NCBI GenBank assembly: GCA_947458835.1
Contig: CANHBC010000004.1
Span: 1 to 45,982, forward strand
Direction: 5' to 3'
DNA: 45,982 bases
Origin: Betaproteobacteria bacterium
GTDB taxonomy: Bacteria > Pseudomonadota > Gammaproteobacteria > Burkholderiales > CAIKXV01
Numbering within the stretch: the stretch's first letter is position 1; every line of letters begins with the position of its first letter. Below are positions 1-8,253 of this stretch, piece after piece. The notes under the pieces were generated by a model. That model was not told the DNA's origin. It saw only the letters and a program-made list of their open reading frames with translations, and made no database searches. The translations under genes and the position numbers were made by a program.

Positions 1-37
1 CCTGCATCCATCGGTCAGCGCCGCGGCCCGGTCGTCG

Positions 38-1480
38 TCAGCGCGACCCTGGCAGCCCGGCCCCGGAGAGGAGCGCGGGGTCGAGCCGGCGCTTCAGGAA
101 CCGGCCATCGCCAAGTTCGGCCATGAAGCGGCCTTCTTCCACCACCACCTTGCCACGCGCGACCGTCAGCACCGGCCACGCGTGCACCTCGCGACCTTCC
201 CAGGGCGAGTAGTCGGCTTCGTGCAGCAACTCGGCACGTACCGTACGTCGCAGCGCCGGGTCGAGCACCGTCAAGTCGGCGTCGCTGCCCGGGGCCAGCG
301 CACCCTTGCGCGGGTACAGTCCCATCAGCTTCGCCGCATTGGTGGAAGTGAGGTCGACGAACTTCTCCAGCGACCAGCCGCGCTTGCCGACCATCTCGGT
401 GTACATCACCGCCAGCCGCGGCTCCACGCCTGCGTTGCCGCCGGTGGTGTCGTCGAACCGGCTGCCCTGCACCTTGGTGGCCAGCGAGCAGCAGAGCTCG
501 TCGGTAGCTACCGTCTGTAGTGACCCATCCAGAGCGCCGGCCCACAGCGCCTGCTGGTCAGCCTGGGACTTGAGCGACGGATAGGTGTGGTAGATCTGGC
601 CGTTGGGACGCAGGTAGTCCTCGGCGCTGTACAGCATGTACTGGTGCAGGGTCTCGCCGTACACCGGGCTGCCCTTGGCGCGCGCCTCGCGGATCGCCTC
701 CACGCCGGTGCCGGCGCTCACGTGCATGAAGTAGATCGCCGCCTTGCCTGGGACGCTCTCGGCGAGCCGGATCACCCTGCGGAACGACAGATCCTCGGAC
801 AGCGTATTGTGCACCTCGGGCAGATAGCGGAAGTGGGTGCGCCCCTCGCGGATCAGCTTGTCGTACATGTGCATGACGATGTCGTTGTCCTCGCCATGCA
901 TCACGCACATGCCCCCTTCGCGCGCTACCACCTGGAACACCTCCCAGATGTCGCCGAAGTCCACCATCCGGCCCTTGCGGCTGGGCGTGATGTCAGTGGT
1001 GAAGATCTTGATCGTCGGATAGCCGTCGCGGATCGCCTCACTGATCTGGTCGAACAGCTCCGGCGGAAGTTGCCCCTCGACCATCAGGTGGTAGCTGTAG
1101 TCGCAGAAGCACTTGCCGATCCAGTCCTGGTCGCGCCGGGCGATCGCCTGCGGCAGGGTGTTGCCATGGGTCCAGCGCACGAAGTCGATGATCGTGGTGG
1201 TGCCGCCATGCAGCGCCGCCCGGCTCACCGTCTCGGGCGGGTCGGAGAAGCCGGCGGTACCGTCCGGGTTAGGCACGTGCCACAGGCAGTGCACGTGCGG
1301 GTCGACGCCGCCGGGCATCACGATCCGATCGCCTGCGTCGATCAGCCGCCGGGTATCCCCTGCCTGGTACGTGCCGGCACTGGCCACGGCGACGATGGTC
1401 TCGCCCTGGATCGCCACGTCGAAGGCGCCGGTACCCATCGGCGTCACCACCTTCTGTCCCCTGATCACCAGGTCAAGCAT
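38..1480 (-). CDS. Dihydropyrimidinase / D-hydantoinase family amidohydrolase
   Basis: Cyclic-amidase superfamily enzyme (480 aa) that would open hydantoin- or dihydropyrimidine-type rings in the cytoplasm. Visible metal ligands are H62 and H64 in DPHVH, the lysine K158 in PTIKIF that is carboxylated in this family, H195 in VMHGED, H253 in FMHVSAG and D327 in ATDEL. Most relatives have a His after that last Asp; here it is Glu. The C-terminal strand has the usual GSDADLTVLDP signature. An ATG at 1480 with AGGGAG about 8 nt upstream is preferred over a longer reading frame to 1525. The gene is third in a minus-strand series after an ornithine-cyclodeaminase-family gene and a Bug binding protein, so uptake and breakdown of a cyclic amide or amino-acid derivative is a reasonable inference. 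The exact substrate cannot be read from sequence. Confidence 0.88.
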   Translation of the reverse strand: MLDLVIRGQKVVTPMGTGAFDVAIQGETIVAVASAGTYQAGDTRRLIDAGDRIVMPGGVDPHVHCLWHVPNPDGTAGFSDPPETVSRAALHGGTTTIIDFVRWTHGNTLPQAIARRDQDWIGKCFCDYSYHLMVEGQLPPELFDQISEAIRDGYPTIKIFTTDITPSRKGRMVDFGDIWEVFQVVAREGGMCVMHGEDNDIVMHMYDKLIREGRTHFRYLPEVHNTLSEDLSFRRVIRLAESVPGKAAIYFMHVSAGTGVEAIREARAKGSPVYGETLHQYMLYSAEDYLRPNGQIYHTYPSLKSQADQQALWAGALDGSLQTVATDELCCSLATKVQGSRFDDTTGGNAGVEPRLAVMYTEMVGKRGWSLEKFVDLTSTNAAKLMGLYPRKGALAPGSDADLTVLDPALRRTVRAELLHEADYSPWEGREVHAWPVLTVARGKVVVEEGRFMAELGDGRFLKRRLDPALLSGAGLPGSR

Positions 1481-1557
1481 CGACTCGTCTCCCTGAAATC
1501 CCTGCCCGTCGCGGGGGGCGGCCACTGCCGCCGCCGGCAGCTGCGTTCACCCCGAGC

Positions 1558-2568
1558 CTACTCACTCTTGATCCCGGCGGCCTTGATCACCTTGCCCAGG
1601 CGCTCGATCTGCGACCGGATGAACCGGTCGAACTCCTCCGGGCTGCTCGACTTCGGATCGGTGCCCAGGTTCTGCAGCCGCTCGCGGACGTCGGGCAACT
1701 GCACAATGCGCGCGACCTCCTTCGACACCTGGTTGATCACCGGACGCGGTGCCTTGGCATTGCCGAGCAGGCCGAACCACTGGTCGAACTCGTGCCCGGG
1801 CAGTCCCTCGCCGACGGTGGGCAGGTTCGGGAACATCGGCGAGCGCTTCGGCGTGCTCACGCCCAACGCCACCACCCGGCCGTCGCGGATGAACGGTGCG
1901 GCGACCCCGAGCGACAGCCAGGTGAACCCGATCCGGCCGCTCATCACGTCGTTCATCGCCTCCAGCGGTCCCTTGTAGGGGATGTAGGGCGCATTGATGC
2001 CCGCCTCGAGGTTGAACATCTCGCCGTTGATGTGCGCGCCGCTGCCCACCCCGGCCGAGCCGTAGCTGACCTGGCCCGGCTTCGCCCGCGCCAGTGCGAT
2101 CAGTTCCTTCACCGACTTCACACCGAGGTCCTTGCTCGCGGCGAGCACGTGGGCGCCAGTGACCACCTGCGAGATCCCGGAGAAGTCGCGGACCGTGTCG
2201 TACGGCAGCTTCGAGAACAGCGTCGCGCTGATCGCATGCTGCGCGGACACCATCAGCATGGTGTGGCCGTCGGGGTTCGCGTTGATCATTGTCTGCGAGG
2301 CGACAACACCGCCGCCGCTGGGACGGTTGTCGACCACCACCTGCTGGCCCCAGGCGTCGGTCATCTTCTGGCCGACCGTACGGGCCAGGATATCGGTGAG
2401 GCTGCCCGGCGCGAAGCCGACCAGCATGCGCATCGGCTGCATCGGGAACCGTGAAGCCTCGGCCGCCAGTGCGCCCCCCGTAGCCATACACAGCGCGACC
2501 GGCAGGCCGAGGCGCAGCAGCTTGTTCAGGGTCGCAGCGCAAAAACCGATCGAGTAGGTGCAGGACAT
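1558..2568 (-). CDS. Bug/TctC-family periplasmic substrate-binding protein (copy 1)
   Basis: Tripartite-tricarboxylate-transporter receptor family (336 aa). An N-terminal hydrophobic segment ending near GGALAAEA is a secretion signal. It is followed by the family core: MRMLVGFAPGSLTDILAR, VDNRPSGGG, NPDGHTML, a conserved PYIPYKG, and a C-terminal helix rich in Arg/Lys. Such proteins bind carboxylates or amides in the periplasm. No TctA/TctB membrane partner is present, as for most of the expanded Bug set in Burkholderiales, so it is an orphan. It lies between the cyclodeaminase-family gene (upstream) and the dihydropyrimidinase-family gene (77 nt downstream), which suggests a shared substrate. 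An in-frame ATG also exists at 2622; 2568 is chosen because it leaves a normal signal peptide. Neither start has a convincing Shine-Dalgarno. Confidence 0.88.
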   Translation of the reverse strand: MSCTYSIGFCAATLNKLLRLGLPVALCMATGGALAAEASRFPMQPMRMLVGFAPGSLTDILARTVGQKMTDAWGQQVVVDNRPSGGGVVASQTMINANPDGHTMLMVSAQHAISATLFSKLPYDTVRDFSGISQVVTGAHVLAASKDLGVKSVKELIALARAKPGQVSYGSAGVGSGAHINGEMFNLEAGINAPYIPYKGPLEAMNDVMSGRIGFTWLSLGVAAPFIRDGRVVALGVSTPKRSPMFPNLPTVGEGLPGHEFDQWFGLLGNAKAPRPVINQVSKEVARIVQLPDVRERLQNLGTDPKSSSPEEFDRFIRSQIERLGKVIKAAGIKSE

Positions 2569-2655
2569 GGTCAGCGATTCCAGATCAGGTTGGTAAGGCC
2601 GGGGGATGCGCTCGCTCGGCATCGAGTGAGCGCCACAGGCAGGCGGCCACGCAGC

Positions 2656-3627
2656 TCACTGCAGCGGGATCTCGATGCCGATGCCGCGCTTCGCGGCCTG
2701 TTCGAGCAGCACCGCGGCGACGGCGAGATCCTCCAGCCCGAGGCCCTGCGATTCGAACAAGGTGATTTCGTCGGCCGAGGTGCGGCCAGGCTGACGACCA
2801 CCAACCACGTCCGAAAGCGGTATCACCCGTCCCCAGTCAAGGCCGGGGGTCGCGATCAGGTCGCCGCTCTCGATCCGTGCGACCTCGACATCGTCGGCGA
2901 CGATGCGCGCAGCCCGCTGCACGGCCAGCGCATCGAGTTCTCGCTTCTCGGAGAAGTTCGAACCCGCGGCATTGACGTGCACGCCAGGCGAAAGCCATGC
3001 CCCGTCGAACAGCGGCACCTTCGACCCGGTGATGGTGGTCACCACGTCCGCTTCGCGCACGGCCGCCTCGAGATCAGTGGCCGCCACCAGCCCGGGGCCG
3101 CCGCTGCCCAGTACCGCGGTCATGTCGGTGATGAACGATGCCACCCGCTCCGGGGAGCGCCCGATCACGTTCACCCGCTCGAGCGACGGCAGCACCCGGC
3201 ACACCGCCTCCAACTGGGCGCGCGACTGCCATCCGGCGCCGAACAGCGTCATCACACGGCTGTCTGGACGCGCCATGAAGCGAGTCGCCACGCCACTGGC
3301 TGCGCCGGTACGGATCTGCGCCAGCAGTTCCGCCTCGAGCACGCCGACCAGGGCGCCCGTCGAGATCCGCCAGCACAGCACCTGGAAACTGGAGCCGACG
3401 GTGATGTCCTGGCGCACGATCGGGTACACCTTCATCGCCATCAGGTCGAGTGCATTCGAGATCGCGCCCATCGCGTTCACGGTCACGCCCTTCAGGGCGC
3501 CGCGGTGCCGCGACACGTTCACCGCATTGCCGGTCGAGACATCGCGGAAGGACTGCTCCACCGCTTGCAGCGCATCCGCCATGGTCAGCAGTTCACGCAC
3601 ATGGGCTTCTTTCAGCAGCGTGGCCAT
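2656..3627 (-). CDS. Ornithine cyclodeaminase / mu-crystallin family protein
   Basis: NAD(P)-dependent enzyme of the ornithine cyclodeaminase, mu-crystallin and ketimine reductase family (323 aa). Typical features are the VKVYP-like segment MKVYPIVRQ, the substrate-side TGAASGVATRFMAR, the Rossmann motif LFGAGWQSRAQLEAV, and VVTTITGSKVPLFDG followed by GVHVNAAGSN. The family deaminates or reduces cyclic imino acids, or oxidises amino acids. The particular reaction is not predictable. The ATG at 3627 has an AGGAA ribosome binding site; a longer frame reaches 3756 but lacks one. It is first in the run towards the Bug protein and the hydantoinase-family gene, with an 87-nt gap, so it probably belongs to the same catabolic unit. 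Confidence 0.88.
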   Translation of the reverse strand: MATLLKEAHVRELLTMADALQAVEQSFRDVSTGNAVNVSRHRGALKGVTVNAMGAISNALDLMAMKVYPIVRQDITVGSSFQVLCWRISTGALVGVLEAELLAQIRTGAASGVATRFMARPDSRVMTLFGAGWQSRAQLEAVCRVLPSLERVNVIGRSPERVASFITDMTAVLGSGGPGLVAATDLEAAVREADVVTTITGSKVPLFDGAWLSPGVHVNAAGSNFSEKRELDALAVQRAARIVADDVEVARIESGDLIATPGLDWGRVIPLSDVVGGRQPGRTSADEITLFESQGLGLEDLAVAAVLLEQAAKRGIGIEIPLQ

Positions 3628-3955
3628 CCGGTTCCTCGTCTCTTTGCAAGCCAGCCCGGAGGATAACGAAAAACGGCGTCGCTGAAAGAGCGTCGCGCAG
3701 CCACACGATCCGTCCCTGCCGGGGTCTGTCGTTGAAGCGCCTGTCGTCCCTCCCATCCCGTCTGGTGGATCACGCGTGGTGTGCGCGACTCGGTACTGCC
3801 TCGACGCGCGCGGGCGCGGACTCCGTCCGCATCACGACCGGAGCGGCGATGGCAGGGCCCCTGCGCACGCCTTTGTCCGTCGAAAAGCTCAGCGATCGCG
3901 AATGTGCCGCGGCAAGCGCCTTGATGCCCGCGGGCGACATACCCGTGCCCCGGGC
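3628..3955. other. Intergenic region between the MgtA-type gene and the cyclodeaminase-family gene
   Basis: 328 bases without a supportable gene. Small frames here are out-of-frame GC artefacts. The stretch must hold the 3' end of the upstream ATPase transcript and the promoter of the cyclodeaminase-Bug-hydrolase series. No clear T-tailed terminator or consensus promoter could be picked out by eye. Confidence 0.5.
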
Positions 3956-6691
3956 TCACTGCCAACCGAAGCGACGGATATAGAAGCGCTTCATCAGCGT
4001 CGTCGCCACCGCGTAGCTGATCAGGATGCCGGCAAGCCAGGGGAAGTAGGACAGCGGCAGCGCCTGCAGCTTGAAGTCGCCGGCCAGCGGACCCATCGGC
4101 AGCCAGATACCCACGGCCATGATCGCGGCCGACATGGCCAGCAACGGCGGTGCGGCCATGCTCTCGATGAACGGAAGCTTCGGCGTACGCACCATCTGCA
4201 CGATCAGGGTCTGGGTCATCAGCCCCACGACGAACCATCCGGACTGGAAGAGCGTCTGCTGGGCAAGGCTGTTGGCCTCGAACACCCACCACAGGACGCA
4301 GAAGGTGATGATGTCAAACACCGAGCTGATGGGCCCGAAGAAGAGCATGAAGTGGCCGATGTCAGCCGGATTCCACTTCAGGGGCTCGCGCACGAGTTCC
4401 GCATCGACATGATCGAAGGGGATGGCGGTCTGCGAGATATCGTAGAGCAGGTTCTGCACGAGCAGTTGCAGCGGCAGCATCGGCAGGAATGGCAGGAAGG
4501 CGCTCGCCACCAGCACCGATAACACGTTGCCGAAGTTCGAACTGGCCGTCATCCGGATGTACTTCAGCATGTTGCAGAAGGTCGTGCGCCCTTCGACCAC
4601 GCCTTCGTCGAGCACGAGCAGGCTCTTCTCCAGCAGGATGATGTCGGCCGCTTCCTTGGCGATATCCACCGCCGAATCGACCGAGATGCCGATATCTGCG
4701 GCGCGTAGCGCAGGCGCGTCGTTGATACCGTCCCCGATGAATCCGACCACGTGCCCGCGCGCGCGCAAGGCGCGCACAACACGCTCCTTCTGCAAGGGTG
4801 TGAGCTTGGCGAAGACGTGCGCCCTTTCCACCGCCTCGGCGAGCGCTTCGTCGCTCATCCGCTCCAGTTGCACACCGAGCAGGACGCCGTCGAAGGCAAG
4901 GCCGACCTGCCTGCACACGCTCGCGGCGACGAGATCGTTGTCCCCGGTCAGCACCTTCACCCGGATGCCGTGCCCCGCGAGGGCCTTCAGTGCGGGCGCC
5001 GCGGAGTCCTTCGGCGGATCGAGGAACGCGATGTAGCCGACCAGCGTCAGGCCGCTCTCGTCGGCCGCCGAATACGTGGATTGCGTCGGCGCCGTTTCCT
5101 TCACTGCAACGGCCACCACGCGCAAGCCGTCCTCGTTGAGGGTCCGCGCCACCTGCTGTACGTGTTCGAGGGTCGGGGCATCCAGAAGCTGATCGCGCGA
5201 CGCGGCGTCCGGCAAGCGTACGTGCGTGCAGGCGGCCAGCACTTCCTCGAGTGCGCCCTTGCAGATCAGCTCGTGGTGGTCATCGCGTTCGGCCACCACG
5301 ACCGACATGCGGCGCCGCTCGAAGTCGAAGGGAATCTCGTCGACCTTCCGGTAGTCCTGCTCGAGTTTCAGTTCCGCTTTCAGTTCCACGTGATCGAGCA
5401 CCGCGCGGTCGAGCAGGTTCCTGAGTCCGGTCTGGAAGTGACTATTGAGGAACGCGAGTTCAAGGACCTGGTCGGAAGGCTTGCCGAACGGATCGATGTG
5501 TCGCGCCAGCGCGATCTTGTCCTGGGTGAGCGTGCCCGTCTTGTCGGTGCACAGCACGTCCATGGCACCGAAATTCTGGATCGCATCGAGGCGCTTCACG
5601 ACCACCTTGCGGCGCGCGAGCAGCACCGCGCCCTTGGCCAGCGTGGTGGTGACGATCATCGGCAGCATCTCCGGCGTCAGCCCGACCGCCACCGACGACG
5701 CGAACAGCAGCGCCTGGAGCCAGTCACCCTTGGTGAACCCGTTGACCAGCAGCACGATCGGCACCATCACGCCGGCGAATCGGATCAGCAGCCAGCTCAC
5801 GCTGTTGACGCCGGCCTGGAATGCGTTCGGTGTCGTGTCAGTCACCACCGCCCGCGCCGCCAGCGTCCCGAAGTAGGTCCGCTCGCCAGTGTTGAGCACC
5901 AGCGCGATGGCCGTACCAGACACCACATGGGTACCCATGAACAGCAGGTTTCGCATCTCGAGCGGTCCCGTCCCCGCTGGATCGATGTCGGCGAACTTCT
6001 CGACCGGCAGCGATTCTCCAGTCATCGCCCCCTGTGAAACGAACAGTTCCCGGGCGGAGAGCAGTCGGCAGTCGGCCGGGATCAGGTCGCCCGCTGCAAG
6101 CACCACACGGTCACCCGGTACGATTTCGCGCTGCGGAAGCTCGACGCGTGTCGCGATCTCGCCGATGCCCTCCCCCCGAGCCTGGATCCGGCGCAGCACG
6201 GTGGCCTTGCATCCGACCATCGCCTGCAGGCCGGCGGCGACCCGGTGCGAGCGGCTCTCCTGCAGGAAGCGGATGGCGGTGCTCAGCAACACCATGGCCG
6301 CGATCACGACAGTCGCCTTCACGTCGCGGGTGACGTACGACACGCACGCCAGCGCGGTAAGCAGCAGATTGAAGGGGTTGGCGTAGCAATGCCACAGATG
6401 CAGCCACCAGCGCACCGGTTGCTCGTGGGCGACCTCGTTGGGTCCGGCGCGCATCCGTCGCGCGGCGGCCTGGCGTACAGTCAACCCATTCACAGGGGAT
6501 TGCAGGCGGAGCACGGAGGCGGCAGCCCCCTCGCGCGCAGACTGCATCAGTTCACGCGCGATCGATTCGGGCAGTGTCGCCGACACGCCCTGCCGGGTCA
6601 GCGTGCCCAGGAGCGGGCGACGACCGAAGTGCGTCAGGCGCCGCCGACGCCGCAGGACGCGGGTGAACCAGTTCTGCAGGACATCGAGCAT
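3956..6691 (-). CDS. mgtA: Magnesium-translocating P-type ATPase (MgtA/MgtB type)
   Basis: Inner-membrane P3B-type ATPase (911 aa, full length for the family) that imports Mg2+ at the cost of ATP. Motifs in order: actuator TGES at residues 224-227, phosphorylation motif DKTGTLT at 383-389 (Asp383 the phospho-acceptor), KVLTGDN in the P domain and GDGINDAPALR in the hinge. Hydrophobic segments before and after these match the ten-helix plan. The membrane motif AVGLTPEMLPMIVTTTLAKGA is typical of MgtA/MgtB. The N-terminus is basic (RRRRRL near residues 14-19), as in MgtA. No mgtC or mgtR-like gene is adjacent. The upstream region holds nested palindromes at 6765-6785 that may be an operator. 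The gene is separated by 328 bp from the downstream catabolic genes and is probably its own unit. Confidence 0.95.
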   Translation of the reverse strand: MLDVLQNWFTRVLRRRRRLTHFGRRPLLGTLTRQGVSATLPESIARELMQSAREGAAASVLRLQSPVNGLTVRQAAARRMRAGPNEVAHEQPVRWWLHLWHCYANPFNLLLTALACVSYVTRDVKATVVIAAMVLLSTAIRFLQESRSHRVAAGLQAMVGCKATVLRRIQARGEGIGEIATRVELPQREIVPGDRVVLAAGDLIPADCRLLSARELFVSQGAMTGESLPVEKFADIDPAGTGPLEMRNLLFMGTHVVSGTAIALVLNTGERTYFGTLAARAVVTDTTPNAFQAGVNSVSWLLIRFAGVMVPIVLLVNGFTKGDWLQALLFASSVAVGLTPEMLPMIVTTTLAKGAVLLARRKVVVKRLDAIQNFGAMDVLCTDKTGTLTQDKIALARHIDPFGKPSDQVLELAFLNSHFQTGLRNLLDRAVLDHVELKAELKLEQDYRKVDEIPFDFERRRMSVVVAERDDHHELICKGALEEVLAACTHVRLPDAASRDQLLDAPTLEHVQQVARTLNEDGLRVVAVAVKETAPTQSTYSAADESGLTLVGYIAFLDPPKDSAAPALKALAGHGIRVKVLTGDNDLVAASVCRQVGLAFDGVLLGVQLERMSDEALAEAVERAHVFAKLTPLQKERVVRALRARGHVVGFIGDGINDAPALRAADIGISVDSAVDIAKEAADIILLEKSLLVLDEGVVEGRTTFCNMLKYIRMTASSNFGNVLSVLVASAFLPFLPMLPLQLLVQNLLYDISQTAIPFDHVDAELVREPLKWNPADIGHFMLFFGPISSVFDIITFCVLWWVFEANSLAQQTLFQSGWFVVGLMTQTLIVQMVRTPKLPFIESMAAPPLLAMSAAIMAVGIWLPMGPLAGDFKLQALPLSYFPWLAGILISYAVATTLMKRFYIRRFGWQ

Positions 6692-6764
6692 TGGCTACCA
6701 CCGAGTGATGGACGCCGGCTGCCGCTCAGCGTGCGTCGGCTCGATCGTCTGACCACCAACGACC

Positions 6765-6785
6765 GCGCTCATTGAGCGCGCTCAA
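6765..6785. promoter_or_regulatory. Nested palindromes upstream of the MgtA-type gene, candidate operator
   Basis: TTGAGCGCGCTCAA at 6772-6785 is a perfect 14-bp palindrome. It overlaps a second inverted repeat, GCGCTC-ATT-GAGCGC, at 6765-6779. The pair sits about 75 nt before the ATG at 6691, where an operator or leader hairpin would act. The link to magnesium control is inference. Confidence 0.35.
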
Positions 6786-6854
6786 GCACTGAACAGGCGA
6801 CGGGCCGGAGACCGCCCGATCGACGCGCTGCGCGGCACCGTCGAGCCGGTGCGT

Positions 6855-6880
6855 TGGGGTGGCTGATTGGACTCGACCCT
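6855..6880 (-). repeat. Truncated duplicate of the tRNA-His 3' end (att-like)
   Basis: About 25 bases match the T-arm and acceptor 3' strand of the tRNA-His at 7304-7380 in the same orientation. They include TGGGGTGGCTGAT, then GGACTCGA, with one substitution and one indel. No D-arm or anticodon arm accompanies the copy, so it is not a gene. Direct repetition of a tRNA 3' end is what integrases that use tRNA genes leave behind. The two copies are about 450 bp apart. Confidence 0.6.
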
Positions 6881-7303
6881 GCGATGCGGGCTCACGGAAG
6901 GGAACCAGGGGCGGCAGACTGTCTGCTTCCGGGTAGATACCTTCCCGACCGCTCCCCGATGCGCCCGCGCTTGGGCCCACGCTTGCGCCCACGGAACGCA
7001 AACCAGCCACACGGGCGCCCCCCCCCTGGCGTGGGGCGTTCGGCGGCAAGCAGCCTGTCTCGGGCACTTTTGAAAGAGCGAGCGCCTGCGTGCAGGTGAA
7101 GCCAGATGGAAACAACCCTCAGCGCGCGTACCGATCTCGACCCGCGAGCGGCTGCAACGTACCTCGAGGAGAGCGTAAGCGGGCGTGATCACCGCTGCCG
7201 GCGCCTCTCTGACTCACTTCCGGAGCAAGGCAGACTAAATGGGCCCGGTTCAGTCCCGCAGGAGGACGTAACGGACTTGAACCATTGCCTTGCCGGAAAA
7301 AAA

Positions 7304-7380
7304 TGGGGTGGCTGATGGGACTCGAACCCACGACAACCGGAATCACAATCCGGGACTCTACCAACTGAGCTACAGCCACC
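7304..7380 (-). tRNA. tRNA-His (GTG)
   Basis: A 77-nt cloverleaf with anticodon loop TTGTGAT (anticodon GTG) between 5-bp stems, T-loop TTCGAGT, acceptor GTGGCTG/CAGCCAC and an encoded CCA. The extra encoded G-1 (position 7380) faces C73, the identity element of histidine tRNAs. It follows tRNA-Arg on the same strand by about 97 nt and is probably co-transcribed with it. Confidence 0.97.
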
Positions 7381-7477
7381 ACTGTCCTGCCAAGCCGCCT
7401 AGTATAACGGCCGTTCGCGTTTTGCGCGACCTCCGGGCGACTCGACCGTGACGGTCGGCGCTGCCGAAGGAGGGCGC

Positions 7478-7554
7478 TGGCGTGCCCGGCGCGACTCGAA
7501 CGCGCAACCGCCGGCTTAGAAGGCCGGTGCTCTATCCGGTTGAGCTACGGGCAC
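7478..7554 (-). tRNA. tRNA-Arg (TCT)
   Basis: A 77-nt cloverleaf: acceptor GTGCCCG/CGGGCAC, discriminator G, encoded CCA, D-arm with AGCTCAACCGGATAGAGC, anticodon loop CTTCTAA (anticodon TCT) closed by CCGGC/GCCGG, and T-loop TTCGAGT. It reads AGA codons. First of two tRNA genes on the minus strand, divergent from dksA. Confidence 0.97.
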
Positions 7555-7629
7555 CCGTCCCGGATTCTACGCGAGCGCACGCGCCTCCGAGGGCGGAACC
7601 GCGCGGGCGCGCGCCTTGCTCCCGGCCGC

Positions 7630-7658
7630 TTGCGGGCGCATGGACTTCATGCTATCAG
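7630..7658 (+). promoter_or_regulatory. Possible sigma-70 promoter of dksA
   Basis: TTGCGG at 7630-7635 and TATCAG at 7653-7658 are separated by 17 bases, about 70 nt before the dksA start. Both hexamers match the consensus only partly. Confidence 0.35.
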
Positions 7659-7726
7659 ACTTGTTTAAGCTACCGTTCGGCGGTACAAGCTGCGGCGGCA
7701 GCATCCTCGTGACTCCCGGAGGGACC

Positions 7727-8149
7727 ATGGCGGTCGATTTCCAGAACAAGGTTGCGCCCTACAAGCCCAAGAAGGACGAGGAGTACATGAACGCGAAGCA
7801 GCTCGACCACTTCCGCAAGATCCTTGCGGGCGTGAAGAGCGAGCTGTCGCACGACATCGACCGCACCGTGCAGATGATGCAGGACGAGGCCACGATCTTC
7901 GCCGACCCAAACGATCGCGCGAGCCAGGAGTCGGACATGGCGCTGGAACTGCGCAACCGCGACCGGGAGCGCAAGCTGATCAAGAAGATCGACGAGACGA
8001 TCGCCAGGATCGACGCGGGCGACTACGGCTACTGCGAGAGCTGTGGCATCGAGATCGGCCTGAAACGCCTCGAGGCACGCCCGACTGCGACGCTGTGCAT
8101 CGACTGCAAGACGCTCGACGAGATGCGCGAGCGACAGATCGCCAAATAG
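7727..8149 (+). CDS. dksA: RNA polymerase-binding transcription factor DksA
   Basis: Works with ppGpp in the RNA polymerase secondary channel to set stringent control of rRNA and amino-acid promoters (140 aa). The N-terminal globular part is followed by a coiled coil (about residues 33-100) whose tip carries the acidic pair in DPND (D60, D63), matching the functional tip of Escherichia coli DksA. A four-cysteine zinc finger follows (C103, C106, C124, C127). An ATG at 7727 with GGAGG about 8 nt before it is chosen over an upstream in-frame ATG at 7616. The gene is followed by a strong bidirectional terminator shared with the convergent pnp gene. Confidence 0.96.
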   Translation: MAVDFQNKVAPYKPKKDEEYMNAKQLDHFRKILAGVKSELSHDIDRTVQMMQDEATIFADPNDRASQESDMALELRNRDRERKLIKKIDETIARIDAGDYGYCESCGIEIGLKRLEARPTATLCIDCKTLDEMRERQIAK

Positions 8150-8171
8150 TCCCTGTCCCGCTGCTGGCATG

Positions 8172-8199
8172 AAAAAAGCCGGGCATTGCCCGGCTTTTT
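8172..8199. terminator. Bidirectional rho-independent terminator between dksA and pnp
   Basis: A-run, stem AAGCCGGGCA/TGCCCGGCTT with a tiny loop, then a T-run. The A- and T-tracts on both flanks allow it to end transcription of dksA (plus) and of pnp (minus). Confidence 0.93.
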
Positions 8200-8253
8200 G
8201 CGTTGGTACCCGGCCTGGCGCACGCCCGGCCGGGATGCCCACGGCGACCCGGT

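Larger units (their letters stand above)
6692..7303. other. Gene-free region between the ATPase gene and tRNA-His
   Basis: About 610 bases with no supportable protein gene. It contains nested palindromes at 6765-6785, a truncated copy of the tRNA-His 3' end at about 6855-6880, and a T-arm-like stem-loop around 7274-7290. The remaining sequence is C-rich and not recognised. It may be the decayed remnant of something that integrated at the tRNA gene, but no integrase remains were seen. Confidence 0.5.

Noticed and set aside
6855-6880. A second functional tRNA-His gene
   Set aside because: Only the T-arm/acceptor 3' strand is present; no D-arm, anticodon or 5' acceptor strand can be found next to it.
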